Shown here one piece after another: positions 42,466-51,288 of a DNA stretch of 64,000 nucleotides. The position numbers and the translations under genes were made by a program. The number at the start of each line of letters is the position of its first letter. The first letter of the stretch is position 1. This stretch comes from Cryptosporangium aurantiacum (GTDB lineage Bacteria > Actinomycetota > Actinomycetes > Mycobacteriales > Cryptosporangiaceae): contig NZ_FRCS01000025.1 of the NCBI RefSeq assembly GCF_900143005.1, positions 1 to 64,000 of the forward strand. The letters are read 5' to 3'. The notes under the pieces are model-generated. The model made no database searches and was not told where the DNA came from. It worked only from the letters and a program-made list of their open reading frames with translations.

Positions 42466-42945
42466 GTGGGGTGGTGGCAGCACGTGCTCGACTTGGGCTT
42501 CTCGTTAGCGATCGCCGCGGTTGCGGTTGTCCTCACGGTTGCCCTGGTCAGCGCCCTCTTACCGGTCAGCGCCGGCCTCGGCGGCGTCGCCGTCACGTTC
42601 CTCGGGCTCTCCGGAGCACTGTCCGGGTACTCGGCCTGGCGCTGGGTTCGCTGGGTTCGGTCCCGAGTGGAGCGGATGCACTGGTCAGTGACGGCAGCGC
42701 TGGGCGCGGCCGCAACCGCATCCGAGCTGTACGCGATGACGAAGTTGGCGACCGACTCGCTTGTCCACATGCCACAGCAGCTCGCCGGGCTGGCCGGGTT
42801 CAGCCTGCTGGCGGCGATCACGGTGGCCATCACCGGCGTCGTCAGCCTCGGCCAGTACCAGCGCGCGATGACCGACCAGATGCTCACCCGGTGGGCCGAG
42901 CGGCGTCTGAGCCGCCTCACCGCAGGCGCGCTCACGCCCGCCTGA
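42466..42945 (+). CDS. Small hypothetical polytopic membrane protein
   Basis: 159 residues from GTG 42466, which has GGCAGG 6 nt upstream. Four hydrophobic segments are visible: AIAAVAVVLTVALVSALL, VAVTFLGLSGALSGYSA, LGAAATASELYAM (weak) and AAITVAITGVVSLG. A basic loop W-R-W-V-R-W-V-R-S-R-V-E-R lies between the second and third. No family recognised. A GC-rich but low-signal 92-nt gap separates it from the LysR gene. It may be a small exporter or sensor; no function is claimed. Confidence 0.55.
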   Translation: MGWWQHVLDLGFSLAIAAVAVVLTVALVSALLPVSAGLGGVAVTFLGLSGALSGYSAWRWVRWVRSRVERMHWSVTAALGAAATASELYAMTKLATDSLVHMPQQLAGLAGFSLLAAITVAITGVVSLGQYQRAMTDQMLTRWAERRLSRLTAGALTPA

Positions 42946-43072
42946 CGCGCTATTCACAACCAGAAGTTGATCCCGCTCCCGGCTGTGGACAGCGGTCGAT
43001 CGGCACGTTCGGATTCCTAGGGTCGGAGCCGTTGATCAGACGCCCGTCCCAGGGATTGGAGCGCGTCGAACA

Positions 43073-43771
43073 ATGGCCAAGAAGCCGAGTCACCGCAAAC
43101 GGCAGCAAGCTAAACGGCGAGCCAGGGCACACCGCGCTCGGCGACGTCAGCCGAGCCGTCCCGAGGTCACACCAGCGGCGGCAGCGAGCGACCGCACCGA
43201 CGCCGCCAGGCGGGAACAAGCGCTCGCCGAACTCCAGGAAGCGCTCCTCACCGCTATTCGGAACGGCGAATTCGTCGTCGACGACGAAGACGAGGACGAC
43301 GAATTCGACGACTGGGAATTCGAGGACGAGGACGACCTGGGCCATCCGCCGATCGACTTCGAACCGGTAGCGCAGCAGATCCTCGTGGAAGCCGTCGCCG
43401 AGATTCTCTCCAACCGCACGGCGGCCCCCGCCATCGAGATCGCGCAACGCCTGCGCGAACAAGAACGGTATGCCGAGTACGACCTCTGTCCCGGCGACAG
43501 CGTGATGGTCGGCGAAATGGTCGCGCTGGGCATCCTGCTGGACGTCCGCTACGGGCCGGCCCGGCCCGACACCCGAGCCGCCGTGCGCTGGGTCGGCGAC
43601 CACCTCGGGGCCGAGCACGCCCGCCGCGCCCTCGGTGTCGCGGATCTGCTCGGGCACCCGGACTCACCACCCTGGTCGACGGTCCGGCCCGGTCCGAGCG
43701 ACGACGCGAACCTGCTGCCCGCGCTGGTTCTGCTCCTCGCCGGGGCAGCCGCCACGACTCCCGGCGCCTGA
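43073..43771 (+). CDS. Hypothetical protein with strongly basic N-terminus and acidic linker
   Basis: 232 residues. The first 30 residues are nearly all Lys/Arg/His/Gln (MAKKPSHRKRQQAKRRARAH...), a DNA- or RNA-binding-like tail. An acidic stretch (VDDEDEDDEFDDWEFEDEDD, about 69-88) follows and then a helical C-terminal domain (about 95-232) with PAIEIAQRLREQERYAEYDLCPGD and GVADLLGHP. No domain was recognised. Codon use is normal. The charge pattern (polybasic plus polyacidic) suggests self-masking or a chaperone-like nucleic-acid interaction. It starts 130 nt after the membrane protein. Confidence 0.6.
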   Translation: MAKKPSHRKRQQAKRRARAHRARRRQPSRPEVTPAAAASDRTDAARREQALAELQEALLTAIRNGEFVVDDEDEDDEFDDWEFEDEDDLGHPPIDFEPVAQQILVEAVAEILSNRTAAPAIEIAQRLREQERYAEYDLCPGDSVMVGEMVALGILLDVRYGPARPDTRAAVRWVGDHLGAEHARRALGVADLLGHPDSPPWSTVRPGPSDDANLLPALVLLLAGAAATTPGA

Positions 43772-43819
43772 GCCGCGCGGACGACACGCGCCGGAGTCGT
43801 CACCCAGCGCACACAGTCT

Positions 43820-43838
43820 CATGATATTCATTTTCATG
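43820..43838. promoter_or_regulatory. Zur/Fur-like box upstream of the ATPase-SCO5389 pair
   Basis: CATGATATTCATTTTCATG, of which 14 of 19 positions are palindromic. Its core TGATATTCATTTTCA (43822-43836) resembles actinobacterial Zur boxes of the type TGAxAAT-G-ATTxTCA. It ends 34 nt before the GTG of the ATPase gene and is much AT-richer than the surroundings. Zinc control of the operon is inferred only from this resemblance. Confidence 0.5.
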
Positions 43839-43872
43839 TCCCGACCACGTTCGACCGATGAGGAGTCCAGCC

Positions 43873-44832
43873 GTGAAGATCGCGTTCGTCGGAAAGGGTG
43901 GTAGCGGCAAGACGACGCTCAGCGCGCTGTTCATCCGTCATCTGGCAGCTGAAGGCCTGCCGGTTCTCGCCTTCGACGCCGACATCAACCAGCACCTCGG
44001 CGCGGCGCTGGGGTTGCCGGAGGAGATCAGCGCCTGCCTGGTCCCGCTCGGGCAGCACCTCGACGCGCTCAAGGACTACCTGCGCGGCGACAATCCGCGG
44101 ATCACGTCCGCCGCGGAGATGATCAAGACCACGCCGCCCGGGCGTGGTTCGCGCTTGCTGCGGGTCGGCGACCACGAGCCGCTGTGGGAGCGGTACGGGT
44201 ACCCGATCGGCGGCGCCCAGCTGCTCGTCACCGGCCCGTTCGCCGAGTCCGATCTCGGCGTGGCCTGCTACCACAGCAAGGTCGGCGCGGTGGAGTTGCT
44301 GCTCAACCACCTCGTCGACGGGCCGGACGAGTACGTCGTCGTCGACATGACCGCGGGCGCCGACGCGTTCGCCTCCGGCCTGTTCACCCGGTTCGACCAG
44401 ACGGTGCTGGTCGTGGAACCGACGAGGAAGAGCGTCGGGGTCTACCACCAGTACCGCGGATACGCCGCCGAGCACGACGTCGCGATCGCGGTCGTCGGCA
44501 ACAAGGTGGTCGACGACAGCGATGTCGCGTTCCTGCGCGAGCAGGTCGGATCCGACCTGCTCGGGTACGTGGGGCTCTCGCCGGCGGTCCGGGCCGCCGA
44601 GCGCGGCGCGCCCCTGCATCTGGACGATCTGGCGCCGGGCGACCGGGCGACGCTGGCCGCCGTTCGATCCGCGCTCGACGCCACACCGCGCGACTGGCAC
44701 CGCTACACCCGCCAGGCCGTCGACTTCCATCTCCGGAACGCCGCCGCGTGGGGCGACCAGCGCACCGGCGGCGCGCTGGCCGACCAGGTCGACCCGGACT
44801 TCGTCCTCGGCCCGCAGGCACTAACCCACTGA
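43873..44832 (+). CDS. CooC/ParA-family MRP-like ATPase
   Basis: 319 residues. A deviant Walker A KGGSGKTT (about 8-15, signature Lys before the GG) starts VKIAFVGKGGSGKTTLSALF. Switch regions YVVVDMTAGADAFA and VVGNKVVDDSD are those of CooC-type (SIMIBI) P-loop ATPases, which insert metal or load cofactors, or move proteins as ParA. GTG 43873 was chosen: GAGGAG lies 7 nt upstream and the P-loop follows at once. It forms an operon with the SCO5389-family gene (25-nt gap). The Zur-like box upstream makes a metal-related role attractive but unproven. Confidence 0.8.
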   Translation: MKIAFVGKGGSGKTTLSALFIRHLAAEGLPVLAFDADINQHLGAALGLPEEISACLVPLGQHLDALKDYLRGDNPRITSAAEMIKTTPPGRGSRLLRVGDHEPLWERYGYPIGGAQLLVTGPFAESDLGVACYHSKVGAVELLLNHLVDGPDEYVVVDMTAGADAFASGLFTRFDQTVLVVEPTRKSVGVYHQYRGYAAEHDVAIAVVGNKVVDDSDVAFLREQVGSDLLGYVGLSPAVRAAERGAPLHLDDLAPGDRATLAAVRSALDATPRDWHRYTRQAVDFHLRNAAAWGDQRTGGALADQVDPDFVLGPQALTH

Positions 44833-44857
44833 AGATTCGCTCACGAGGAGGCATCAC

Positions 44858-45250
44858 ATGTCCCTGAACGTCCCCACCGCGTTGCTCGAGCGTGCCGAGC
44901 AGGGCGAGGTCAGCGACGCCGAGTTCGTCGACTGCGTCCGAGAGTCGCTCCCCTATGCCTGGTCGACGATCACCCGCGTGATCGCGGATCTGGAGTCGGG
45001 CTCCGACGCGTTCGCCGACGACGCGACCCCGCCCCCCACCGAGGCCGAGCGCGGCCAGCTGCTGCGCGCGCTGGCGAGCGACGCGATCCGCGGCGGGTTG
45101 GAGCGGCACTTCGGTGTCGCGCTGGCGTTCCAGAACTGCCACCGGGTCGCGGCGTTCCGGCCGTCCGCGGTCGGTGGCCCGGAACACCGCGCGTTCACCT
45201 CGGTGCGCGGCCAGATCCTCAACCAGTCGCCGGAACTCCGCGACTGCTGA
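44858..45250 (+). CDS. SCO5389 family protein
   Basis: 130 residues. The sequence follows the SCO5389 family: MSLNVPTALLERAEQGEVSDAEFVDCVRESLPYAW, then RGQLLRALASDAIRGGLERHFGVALAFQNCHRVAAF, ending SPELRDC. The C-terminal Cys (RDC) and FQNCHR motif are conserved-looking; they could bind metal or a cofactor. Function is unknown. It has an excellent GAGGAGG site 8 nt before ATG. Cotranscription with the CooC-like ATPase suggests that it is the client or partner of that ATPase. Confidence 0.8.
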   Translation: MSLNVPTALLERAEQGEVSDAEFVDCVRESLPYAWSTITRVIADLESGSDAFADDATPPPTEAERGQLLRALASDAIRGGLERHFGVALAFQNCHRVAAFRPSAVGGPEHRAFTSVRGQILNQSPELRDC

Positions 45251-45260
45251 GCCCAGGGCG

Positions 45261-45298
45261 CCGGTGCCGACCGCTCCACTCGGAGCGGTCGGCGCCGG
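45261..45298. terminator. Bidirectional hairpin terminator
   Basis: A 17-bp stem (45261-45277 with 45282-45298, one G-U pair) and a 4-nt loop, between the SCO5389-family gene and the convergent glycosyltransferase. Confidence 0.85.
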
Positions 45299-45314
45299 AC
45301 TGCGGCCGTCCGGC

Positions 45315-46496
45315 TCAGCTCACCGGGGCTTCCAGCAGCAGGTCGTCGGTGGGCGGCTGCACCGATCGGATCTGCTCGTACAGCGCCAGGTACGCGTCGG
45401 CGGCCTTGGCCGGCGTGAACCGGCGGGCGGCGGTCCAGGTGCACGCCCGCGGGTCGATCCGGCCCGCCAACTGCCACGCCTCGGCCAGCCCGTCCTCGTC
45501 GTCGGCGAGCAGACCCGTGACGCCCTGGTCGACCAGTTCCGGCAGGCACCCGCGGCTCAGCCCGATCACCGGGGTTCCCAGCGCCAGCGATTCGACTACC
45601 GCGGTTCCGCCCGGCTCCTCCCACAGCAGCGGGAACAGCGTCGCCCGCGCGGTGGCCACCAGCCGATCGCGCTCCGCACCGGCAACGGTGCCGATCCACT
45701 GCACGCGGTCGCCGTCCACGTGCGGCGCCACCTCTTCCAGCCAGTACCGCACGTCCGGATAGGACAGCGCGACGCCGTCCGGCTCGTTCAACGCGGCATG
45801 CAGGTCCGCCGGGCGGTAGTACGGGCCGACCGGCCCGGCGAGCACCAGCCGCTCCCCCAGCACGTGGGCCATCCGCGCGGCGATGTGCTGACCCTTGGAA
45901 TGGGTGATCCGGCCGAGGATGACGCCGTGGTCACCCTTCGCAGGCAGCGGACGCTGGTCGGCGTCGGTCGCGAGTGGCGTGGGCAGGTAGACGTGGCCGA
46001 CGCTGTGCGCACGCAGCGCGTCGGGCGCGCGGTTCATCTGCGACGCCGAGACCCCGTTGACGAACACCCGGCCACCGGCGTCGAAGCTCCCGTACAGCTC
46101 GGGGTGCTTCGCCAGGTCCCAGTGCAGGGTGTGGAGCACCGGCACCGGGGAGCCCGCAGCCAGCACGACCGGCCCCCAGGCTTCCACGTGGTCGTGCACC
46201 ACGTCGATCTCCGGACGCCGTGCCAGCTCCTGCGCGACCTGGTGCATGTGCGCGGCGACGATCCCCGCGGCACGGTTGTAGGGCTGCTGCAGTTGGGCGA
46301 ACTGCCCGTCGGCGAACGTCACCACCATGTCGTCGACCGGCAGCGTGCTGGTCCCCACGGTCGAGAGCACGATCCGTACCCCGCGCCGACGGAGTTCCGG
46401 AATCAGCGCGGCGATCACGTTCTCGATCCCGCCGTAACCATTGGGCGGTACGGGTAACCAGGGACCCGCATTCATCAGGACGGTAAGCGTCGGCAT
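45315..46496 (-). CDS. GT4 family glycosyltransferase
   Basis: 393 residues. A GT-B fold is shown by the N-terminal loop GPWLPVPPNGYGGIENVIAALIPELRRRGV, the central ILGRITHSKGQHIAARMA and VLAGP, and the C-terminal donor-site LFPLLWEEPGGTAVVESLALGTPVI (E-x7-E motif). It transfers a sugar from an NDP-sugar with retention. ATG 46496 is preceded by GGGAGG; upstream open frame is a shadow of the divergent oxidoreductase region. It is divergent from the Gfo/Idh/MocA-MDR pair and may share a pathway with it. Confidence 0.85.
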   Translation of the reverse strand: MPTLTVLMNAGPWLPVPPNGYGGIENVIAALIPELRRRGVRIVLSTVGTSTLPVDDMVVTFADGQFAQLQQPYNRAAGIVAAHMHQVAQELARRPEIDVVHDHVEAWGPVVLAAGSPVPVLHTLHWDLAKHPELYGSFDAGGRVFVNGVSASQMNRAPDALRAHSVGHVYLPTPLATDADQRPLPAKGDHGVILGRITHSKGQHIAARMAHVLGERLVLAGPVGPYYRPADLHAALNEPDGVALSYPDVRYWLEEVAPHVDGDRVQWIGTVAGAERDRLVATARATLFPLLWEEPGGTAVVESLALGTPVIGLSRGCLPELVDQGVTGLLADDEDGLAEAWQLAGRIDPRACTWTAARRFTPAKAADAYLALYEQIRSVQPPTDDLLLEAPVS

Positions 46497-46677
46497 CGGC
46501 ACCTCCCAGGCCCAGCAGGCCATCACCCCGTTTTCACCTGATGAAACGTAGGTCGGCCGCCGTTTTTCGCGAGCAAGGGGGCGCCTAGGGCACGTTCCGC
46601 CCAGTAAAGGAACGAAACGGGCCACGTTTTGGTCGTCCGGCAGCGGGAACCGATCGCTCGAACAGGGGAGGCAATGG

Positions 46678-47658
46678 ATGCGCACATCCCGGTACCGCGT
46701 CGGCTTCGTCGGAGCCGGCGGGGTCGCGACCAGACACGCCGCCGTACTGTCCGAGTTCCCGGACGTCTCGATCGTCGGCGTCGTCGATCCGAATCCGGAC
46801 GCCGCCAGAACGCTCGCCGAACAGGCTGGCGCCACCGTCGAGCAGTCCGTCGACGACCTCCTGGCCCGGGAGGTCGACGCGGTTTACGTCTGCGTGCCAC
46901 CGTTCGCCCACGGCCCGGCGGAGGCCGCGGTCCTGGCGGCCGGGGTTCCGCTCTTCGTGGAGAAGCCGCTGGGCCTGGACGTGGAGTTACCGGCCGAGTT
47001 GGCCGCGCAGGTGGTCGCGGCCGACGTGGTCACCGGCGTCGGATTCCACTGGCGGTACTCGGCCGCGCTGGAGCGCGCCAGGGAAGCGCTTGCCGGCCGG
47101 CCGGTCAGCCTGGTTGCCGGTACCTGGCTGGACAAGGTGCCCCCGGTCGGCTGGTGGCCACGCCGGGACGGCTCGGGCGGACAGTTGATCGAACAGGCCG
47201 TGCACGTAGTCGACCTGGCCCGGGTGCTGGTCGGCGAAGTCGTGGAGGTCTACGCGGCCGCCGACGCCTCCCCGCCGAATGCCCCGGGCGCCGACGTCGA
47301 CAGCTCCGCTGCGGCGACGCTGCGCTTCGCGTCGGGTGCGGTCGGGACGCTCTCGACCACCTGCCGGCTCGGGTGGAAGCACCGGGCCGCGCTCGAGCTG
47401 TACGCGGACGGCGTCGCGGTGGCGGTGTCGGAGGACGGCTGCGAGGTCCGGACCGCGGACGGTACCGAGTGGTTCCCGGTGGATCCGATGGACGCCAAGC
47501 GCGCGGTCGACCGTGCGTTCCTGGACGCGGTCGGCGGCGACCGGTCGGGCGTACTGGTCGACTACGTGGACGCGTTACGCAGCCACCAGCTCGCCTGTGC
47601 ACTCGCCACGTCGGTGGCCGAACGGCGCCCGGTCGAGCTGGTGCATGCCGATGTCTGA
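46678..47658 (+). CDS. Gfo/Idh/MocA family oxidoreductase
   Basis: 326 residues. A Rossmann fold begins RVGFVGAGGVATRHAAVLS (GxGGxA NAD(P) motif), followed by the family EKP motif in LFVEKPLG and a substrate-site EQAVHVVDLAR (H near 182). It oxidises or reduces a sugar-type substrate with NAD(P). GGGAGG lies about 8 nt before ATG. The next gene overlaps its 3' end by 8 nt, so it acts with that MDR dehydrogenase. Confidence 0.86.
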   Translation: MRTSRYRVGFVGAGGVATRHAAVLSEFPDVSIVGVVDPNPDAARTLAEQAGATVEQSVDDLLAREVDAVYVCVPPFAHGPAEAAVLAAGVPLFVEKPLGLDVELPAELAAQVVAADVVTGVGFHWRYSAALERAREALAGRPVSLVAGTWLDKVPPVGWWPRRDGSGGQLIEQAVHVVDLARVLVGEVVEVYAAADASPPNAPGADVDSSAAATLRFASGAVGTLSTTCRLGWKHRAALELYADGVAVAVSEDGCEVRTADGTEWFPVDPMDAKRAVDRAFLDAVGGDRSGVLVDYVDALRSHQLACALATSVAERRPVELVHADV

Positions 47659-48736
47659 GCGCGTACTCGTCGTGGAGGAACCGGGTCGTCCGGTGATCCG
47701 GGAGGAGAAGCTCGGCGATCCGCTCCCCGAGGGCAGGATCGCGGTCGAGACGATCTACAGCGGGCTGTCCGCGGGCACCGAACTGGCCGCCGTGAAGGGC
47801 ACCACGCCGTTCGCCACCTCGACCTGGGACGCCGAACTCGGGCTGTTCCGGCCCGGCGAATCCGCGGGGTACCCGATCGAACGGCTCGGTTACATGGAGG
47901 TCGGCCGGGTCGTCGAGAGCCGGTCCGCGGGGTTCGAGGTCGGGACGCCGGTCGCGATGGCGTACGGGCACCGCACCGGCTACCGGGCGGACCCGCTCGT
48001 CGACCGGATCGTCCCGCTGCCCGCCGACCTCGACCCGATGCTCGGGGTGTACGTCGCACACGCCGGGCCGATCTGCGCGAACGGCCTGCTGCACGCGGCC
48101 GCCGACCTGTACGGCGAGGTGCGGTCCCTCGGGGACGGCGTCCGCGGTCGGCGAGTCGTCACCATCGGCGCCGGGATGGTCGGCCTGCTCACCTCGCTGT
48201 TCGCCCGGCATCACGGTGCCGCGTCGGTCGTCGTGGTGGACCCCACCCCGTCGCGCCGCCAGGTCGCCGAATCGCTCGGGTTGGAGACGCTCGACCCGGA
48301 CGCCGAGGACGCCGCGCTCGTGCTGAAGACCCGCTGGCGGCACGCGGCCGCTGACCACGGAGCCGACGTGGTGTTCCAGTGCCGCGGACGGGCCGAGGCA
48401 CTGGCGCTCGCGCTGCGGCTGCTGCGGCCCCAGGGCACGGTCATCGACCTGGCGTTCTACCAGGGCGGTGCGGACGTCGTGCGGCTCGGCGAGGAGTTCC
48501 ACCACAACGGGCTGAGCGTGCGGTGCGCGCAGATCGGCCGGGTGCCGCGGGGCGCCGCGCACGCGTGGGATCGGGATCGGCTGTCCGGGGAGACGATCGA
48601 CCTTCTCCGGGCGGACGGTGGCGCGGTCCGGGAACACTTGATCACCGACGTGGTGCCGTTCGACGAGGCGCCGGAGTACCTCTGCGAGCTGGCCGATCGC
48701 CGTCGCCAGAGCGTCCAGACCGTTTTTACGTTCTGA
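47651..48736 (+). CDS. Zinc-type medium-chain alcohol dehydrogenase (MDR family)
   Basis: About 361 residues. The N-terminal GroES-like half has ETIYSGLSAGTELAAVKG and GYMEVGRVVES. The nucleotide-binding half has the Rossmann motif VTIGAGMVGLLTSLFARHHGA and VVVVDPTPSRRQVAESLGLE. The catalytic-zinc ligands (Cys/His/Glu) are not clearly in their classical positions, so it may be a zinc-poor member of this family. It overlaps the upstream Gfo gene by 8 nt (ATG 47651; ATG 47645 is possible). A two-step sugar redox conversion is a plausible joint role. Confidence 0.8.
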   Translation: MSERVLVVEEPGRPVIREEKLGDPLPEGRIAVETIYSGLSAGTELAAVKGTTPFATSTWDAELGLFRPGESAGYPIERLGYMEVGRVVESRSAGFEVGTPVAMAYGHRTGYRADPLVDRIVPLPADLDPMLGVYVAHAGPICANGLLHAAADLYGEVRSLGDGVRGRRVVTIGAGMVGLLTSLFARHHGAASVVVVDPTPSRRQVAESLGLETLDPDAEDAALVLKTRWRHAAADHGADVVFQCRGRAEALALALRLLRPQGTVIDLAFYQGGADVVRLGEEFHHNGLSVRCAQIGRVPRGAAHAWDRDRLSGETIDLLRADGGAVREHLITDVVPFDEAPEYLCELADRRRQSVQTVFTF

Positions 48737-48749
48737 CGCGAGGGCTGGC

Positions 48750-49757
48750 TCAGGCGGGCGTCAGCTCACGGGCGCGGGAGCGAACCGCCGCCCGGCCGCG
48801 GGCCGGGTGGCGGTGCGCCATCGCCCGGCGCGGGTGCGTCGAACCCGGGGTGCGCAGCAGGCGCGCGCCGGTGACGCACAGCGGCCGCGGACTCCCCGCC
48901 GCGAGAGCGGCGTGGGCGGCCGGCACGGCGGGCACAGCCAGCACAGCGGGCACAGCCAGCACAGCCAGCACAGGGGGCGCGGCCGGCACGGCGGGCGCGG
49001 CCGGCACGGCGGGCGCGGCGGCGAGGTCCGCGAGCACGGGCAGCACCACGGTCGCGTCCACGGCGACCGGCGCCGCGGCCGGAGCCGCGACCGGCACGGC
49101 GCCCGACGCGGCGGCCGGAGCCGGGGCGGCGGCCGGAGCCGGGGCGGCGGCCTTGGCGCGGGTGCGGCGGTAGGCGCGAGCCAGCAGCACGAGCACCAGC
49201 GTCCCCATGAACAGCTGCCATACGTTCGGCGCCCAGATCGCGGCGTCCGCCAGCAGGATGCCGTGGCCCAGCCACGCGATCGTGCAGGCCAGCCCCAGTA
49301 CACAGGACACCGGCGAGATCCCGGAGACGTCCGGGTTACGGATCAGCGAAACCAGCTGCGGAATGCCCGGCAGCACGGTCGCGAGCGCCGCCACGGTCCC
49401 GACCGCAGCCGGACCGCCGACCATGTTCAGCGCCACCGCGACGAGCAGTACGGCGACCAAGCCGAGCGCCCAGCGCGGCGCGGTCCGGCGGGCCTGCGGC
49501 ATCATCCGGTAGACCATCACCAGGATCGCGAGACCGATCGTGCTGTTCACCGCGTTGCAGACGATCTGCACGGCGCCGGCGCCGGACAGGCCGTAGAACA
49601 GCCAGAGCACTGAGTTCTGCAGGCTCAGCCAGAGACGCGCGGGCGGGATACCGGACACCATGCCCCGGACGCAGCTGCGGTGCGCCTGCGGAAGGTTGAA
49701 GCCGATCGCCAGGATCGTGGCAACCCAGCCCAGTACCCACGCTGCTTCCAACCGCAT
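48750..49757 (-). CDS. PQ-loop/SWEET-like membrane transporter with an Ala/Pro/Val-rich repeat tail
   Basis: 335 residues. The first 200 contain seven or so hydrophobic segments and two PQ-loop motifs, GFNLPQAHRS (near residue 20) and LPGIPQLVSLIRNPDVSG (near 130), typical of PQ-loop sugar or amino-acid carriers such as SWEET/cystinosin. From about residue 205 to 290 the protein becomes low complexity (AVPVAAPAAAPVAVDATVVLP..., VPAAPAVPAAPP, VLAVLAVPAVLAVPAV), encoded by GC-rich imperfect repeats at about 48890-49140. The tail then ends in a basic stretch. The tail was not seen in standard PQ-loop proteins and may be an expansion. Confidence 0.75.
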   Translation of the reverse strand: MRLEAAWVLGWVATILAIGFNLPQAHRSCVRGMVSGIPPARLWLSLQNSVLWLFYGLSGAGAVQIVCNAVNSTIGLAILVMVYRMMPQARRTAPRWALGLVAVLLVAVALNMVGGPAAVGTVAALATVLPGIPQLVSLIRNPDVSGISPVSCVLGLACTIAWLGHGILLADAAIWAPNVWQLFMGTLVLVLLARAYRRTRAKAAAPAPAAAPAPAAASGAVPVAAPAAAPVAVDATVVLPVLADLAAAPAVPAAPAVPAAPPVLAVLAVPAVLAVPAVPAAHAALAAGSPRPLCVTGARLLRTPGSTHPRRAMAHRHPARGRAAVRSRARELTPA

Positions 49758-49897
49758 CCCCGGAACGCCCCCGCTTCGTTGAAACGCGGACCCCCCGGCC
49801 CGCTGACACGGGTCGATTCGGCGTGCGGTGGTGCGAGGTGAACGAAGACCGGCTCAGGCACCCGACGAGCACCCGGTCCGCTCCGGCGGGGAAACTC

Positions 49898-51112
49898 TCA
49901 GGCCAGGAACGCCTTGGCGACCGCGTATTTGCTGTCGCTCGCTCCCGAGCAGGCGTCCGAGCTGGCGTTCGCCTCGGTGCCGTCGGTGCACGGCTGGTCG
50001 CGGGCGAGCTGCCACATCGACACCCAGGCTGCACCCACCGAGCGCGCGAACGCGGTCAGCTGTTTGGCGTCCGTCGCGGTGAACACCTCGGTGGCCGGCT
50101 CGTTGACGCCGATCAGCGTCGTCACCGCGACCCGCGACCAGGCCGCCGAGTCCGACAGCCCGAACGCGCTCTTGACCTGCTTCTGCGTGGCCTTCATCGA
50201 CTGGATCGCGTAGTAGCCCATCCGGCCGTCCGGGTCCGGTGCCGCGGAGTCGCCGAAGTCCATCGCCATCACGTTCACCGCGTGGATCGTCGCCCCGTTG
50301 CTCGCCGCGCTGTTGAGCAGGCTGACGCCGTCCGCGGTGAGACCGGTCGGGTTGACCGGTAGCGTCACCGATACGTCCAGCGACTTGCCCGCAGCCGCCG
50401 CGGTCCGCTGCAGGATCGTGATCGCCTGCGACCGCCGATCGTTGGCCGCGCTGTCGGTGAGCACACCGCCCTCGACGTCGAAGTCGACCCTCGTCGCCGA
50501 GTACGTGTCGATGACGCCCTGGTACGCAGCGGCCAGTTCCTCGGCCGACGAGCAGCTCGCCGCGAGCTCGGTGCCGGACTCACCGCCGAACGAGATCCGA
50601 ACCTGTCCACCGGCGCCCCGGAACGCGGAGATCTTGCTCTTGACCGACGCGTCGCTGACCTCGGTCGCGCCGTCCCAGGTGGCCGAGCAACCGCTGCCCG
50701 AGATGATGAATGCGAGGTTGAGGTGCGTGATCCCGGCCTTCCGCACAGCCACCAGCTCCGCCGCCGAGTACTGCAGCACGTCGACGTAGGGCGCGAACTC
50801 GGTGCCGTCGGACCCCACGGGCTTCGGCGTCGGTGAGCTCTTGCCGACGCCCGGCGGTAAGTGCGACCGGCTCACCCGGGGACGAGAGTCCGCGGACGGG
50901 GCGGGATCGGTCGACGGGGTCTCCTCGTCGCAGACCTCCGCGCTGCAGCCCTCGGCGAGCGGCGGAGCCTCGTCGCGAATCGTCGGGCCGACCGCGGCGT
51001 AGGCGCCGGTGGTCATGCCGAAGGCGACGACGAGACCGATCGAGACCAGAAGCCGTCGGGACGTCCGCCGCCGGTACGAACCCCGGCTCGGACGAGAAGC
51101 GGCGGATCGCAC
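49898..51112 (-). CDS. GH18 chitinase-like hydrolase, secreted
   Basis: 404 residues. A basic N-terminus and hydrophobic segment (RLLVSIGLVVAFGMTTGAYA) form a signal peptide or anchor, followed by a Ser/Pro-rich linker. The GH18-like barrel has FAPYVDVLQYSAAELVAVRKAGITHLNLAFI, then the motif ATRVDFDVEGG (DxDxE with Glu intact), and later AVNVMAMDFGDSA. This chitinase-type subfamily lacks the first D-G of the full DGxDxDxE motif. Cys pairs (CSAEVC and CTDGTEANASSDAC) suggest disulfides. GTG 51112 is supported by GGAG about 9 nt upstream. It is separated from both neighbours. Confidence 0.8.
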   Translation of the reverse strand: MRSAASRPSRGSYRRRTSRRLLVSIGLVVAFGMTTGAYAAVGPTIRDEAPPLAEGCSAEVCDEETPSTDPAPSADSRPRVSRSHLPPGVGKSSPTPKPVGSDGTEFAPYVDVLQYSAAELVAVRKAGITHLNLAFIISGSGCSATWDGATEVSDASVKSKISAFRGAGGQVRISFGGESGTELAASCSSAEELAAAYQGVIDTYSATRVDFDVEGGVLTDSAANDRRSQAITILQRTAAAAGKSLDVSVTLPVNPTGLTADGVSLLNSAASNGATIHAVNVMAMDFGDSAAPDPDGRMGYYAIQSMKATQKQVKSAFGLSDSAAWSRVAVTTLIGVNEPATEVFTATDAKQLTAFARSVGAAWVSMWQLARDQPCTDGTEANASSDACSGASDSKYAVAKAFLA

Positions 51113-51288
51113 GGGGTTGAACTCCAGGGTTTTGCGGTTGCTCAGTCATGGACCTTATCGGTCCAGAGTCATCGGGCGTTGCCGCCGACGACGGCTCTTA
51201 AGGCCCCTTTAGGCAGACGTCTATCCAGCTCACAGGCTGGCCGTGGCGCCAGGCGGCCGCCCCCGTCCCAGCGGCCGCCCGACGCATT

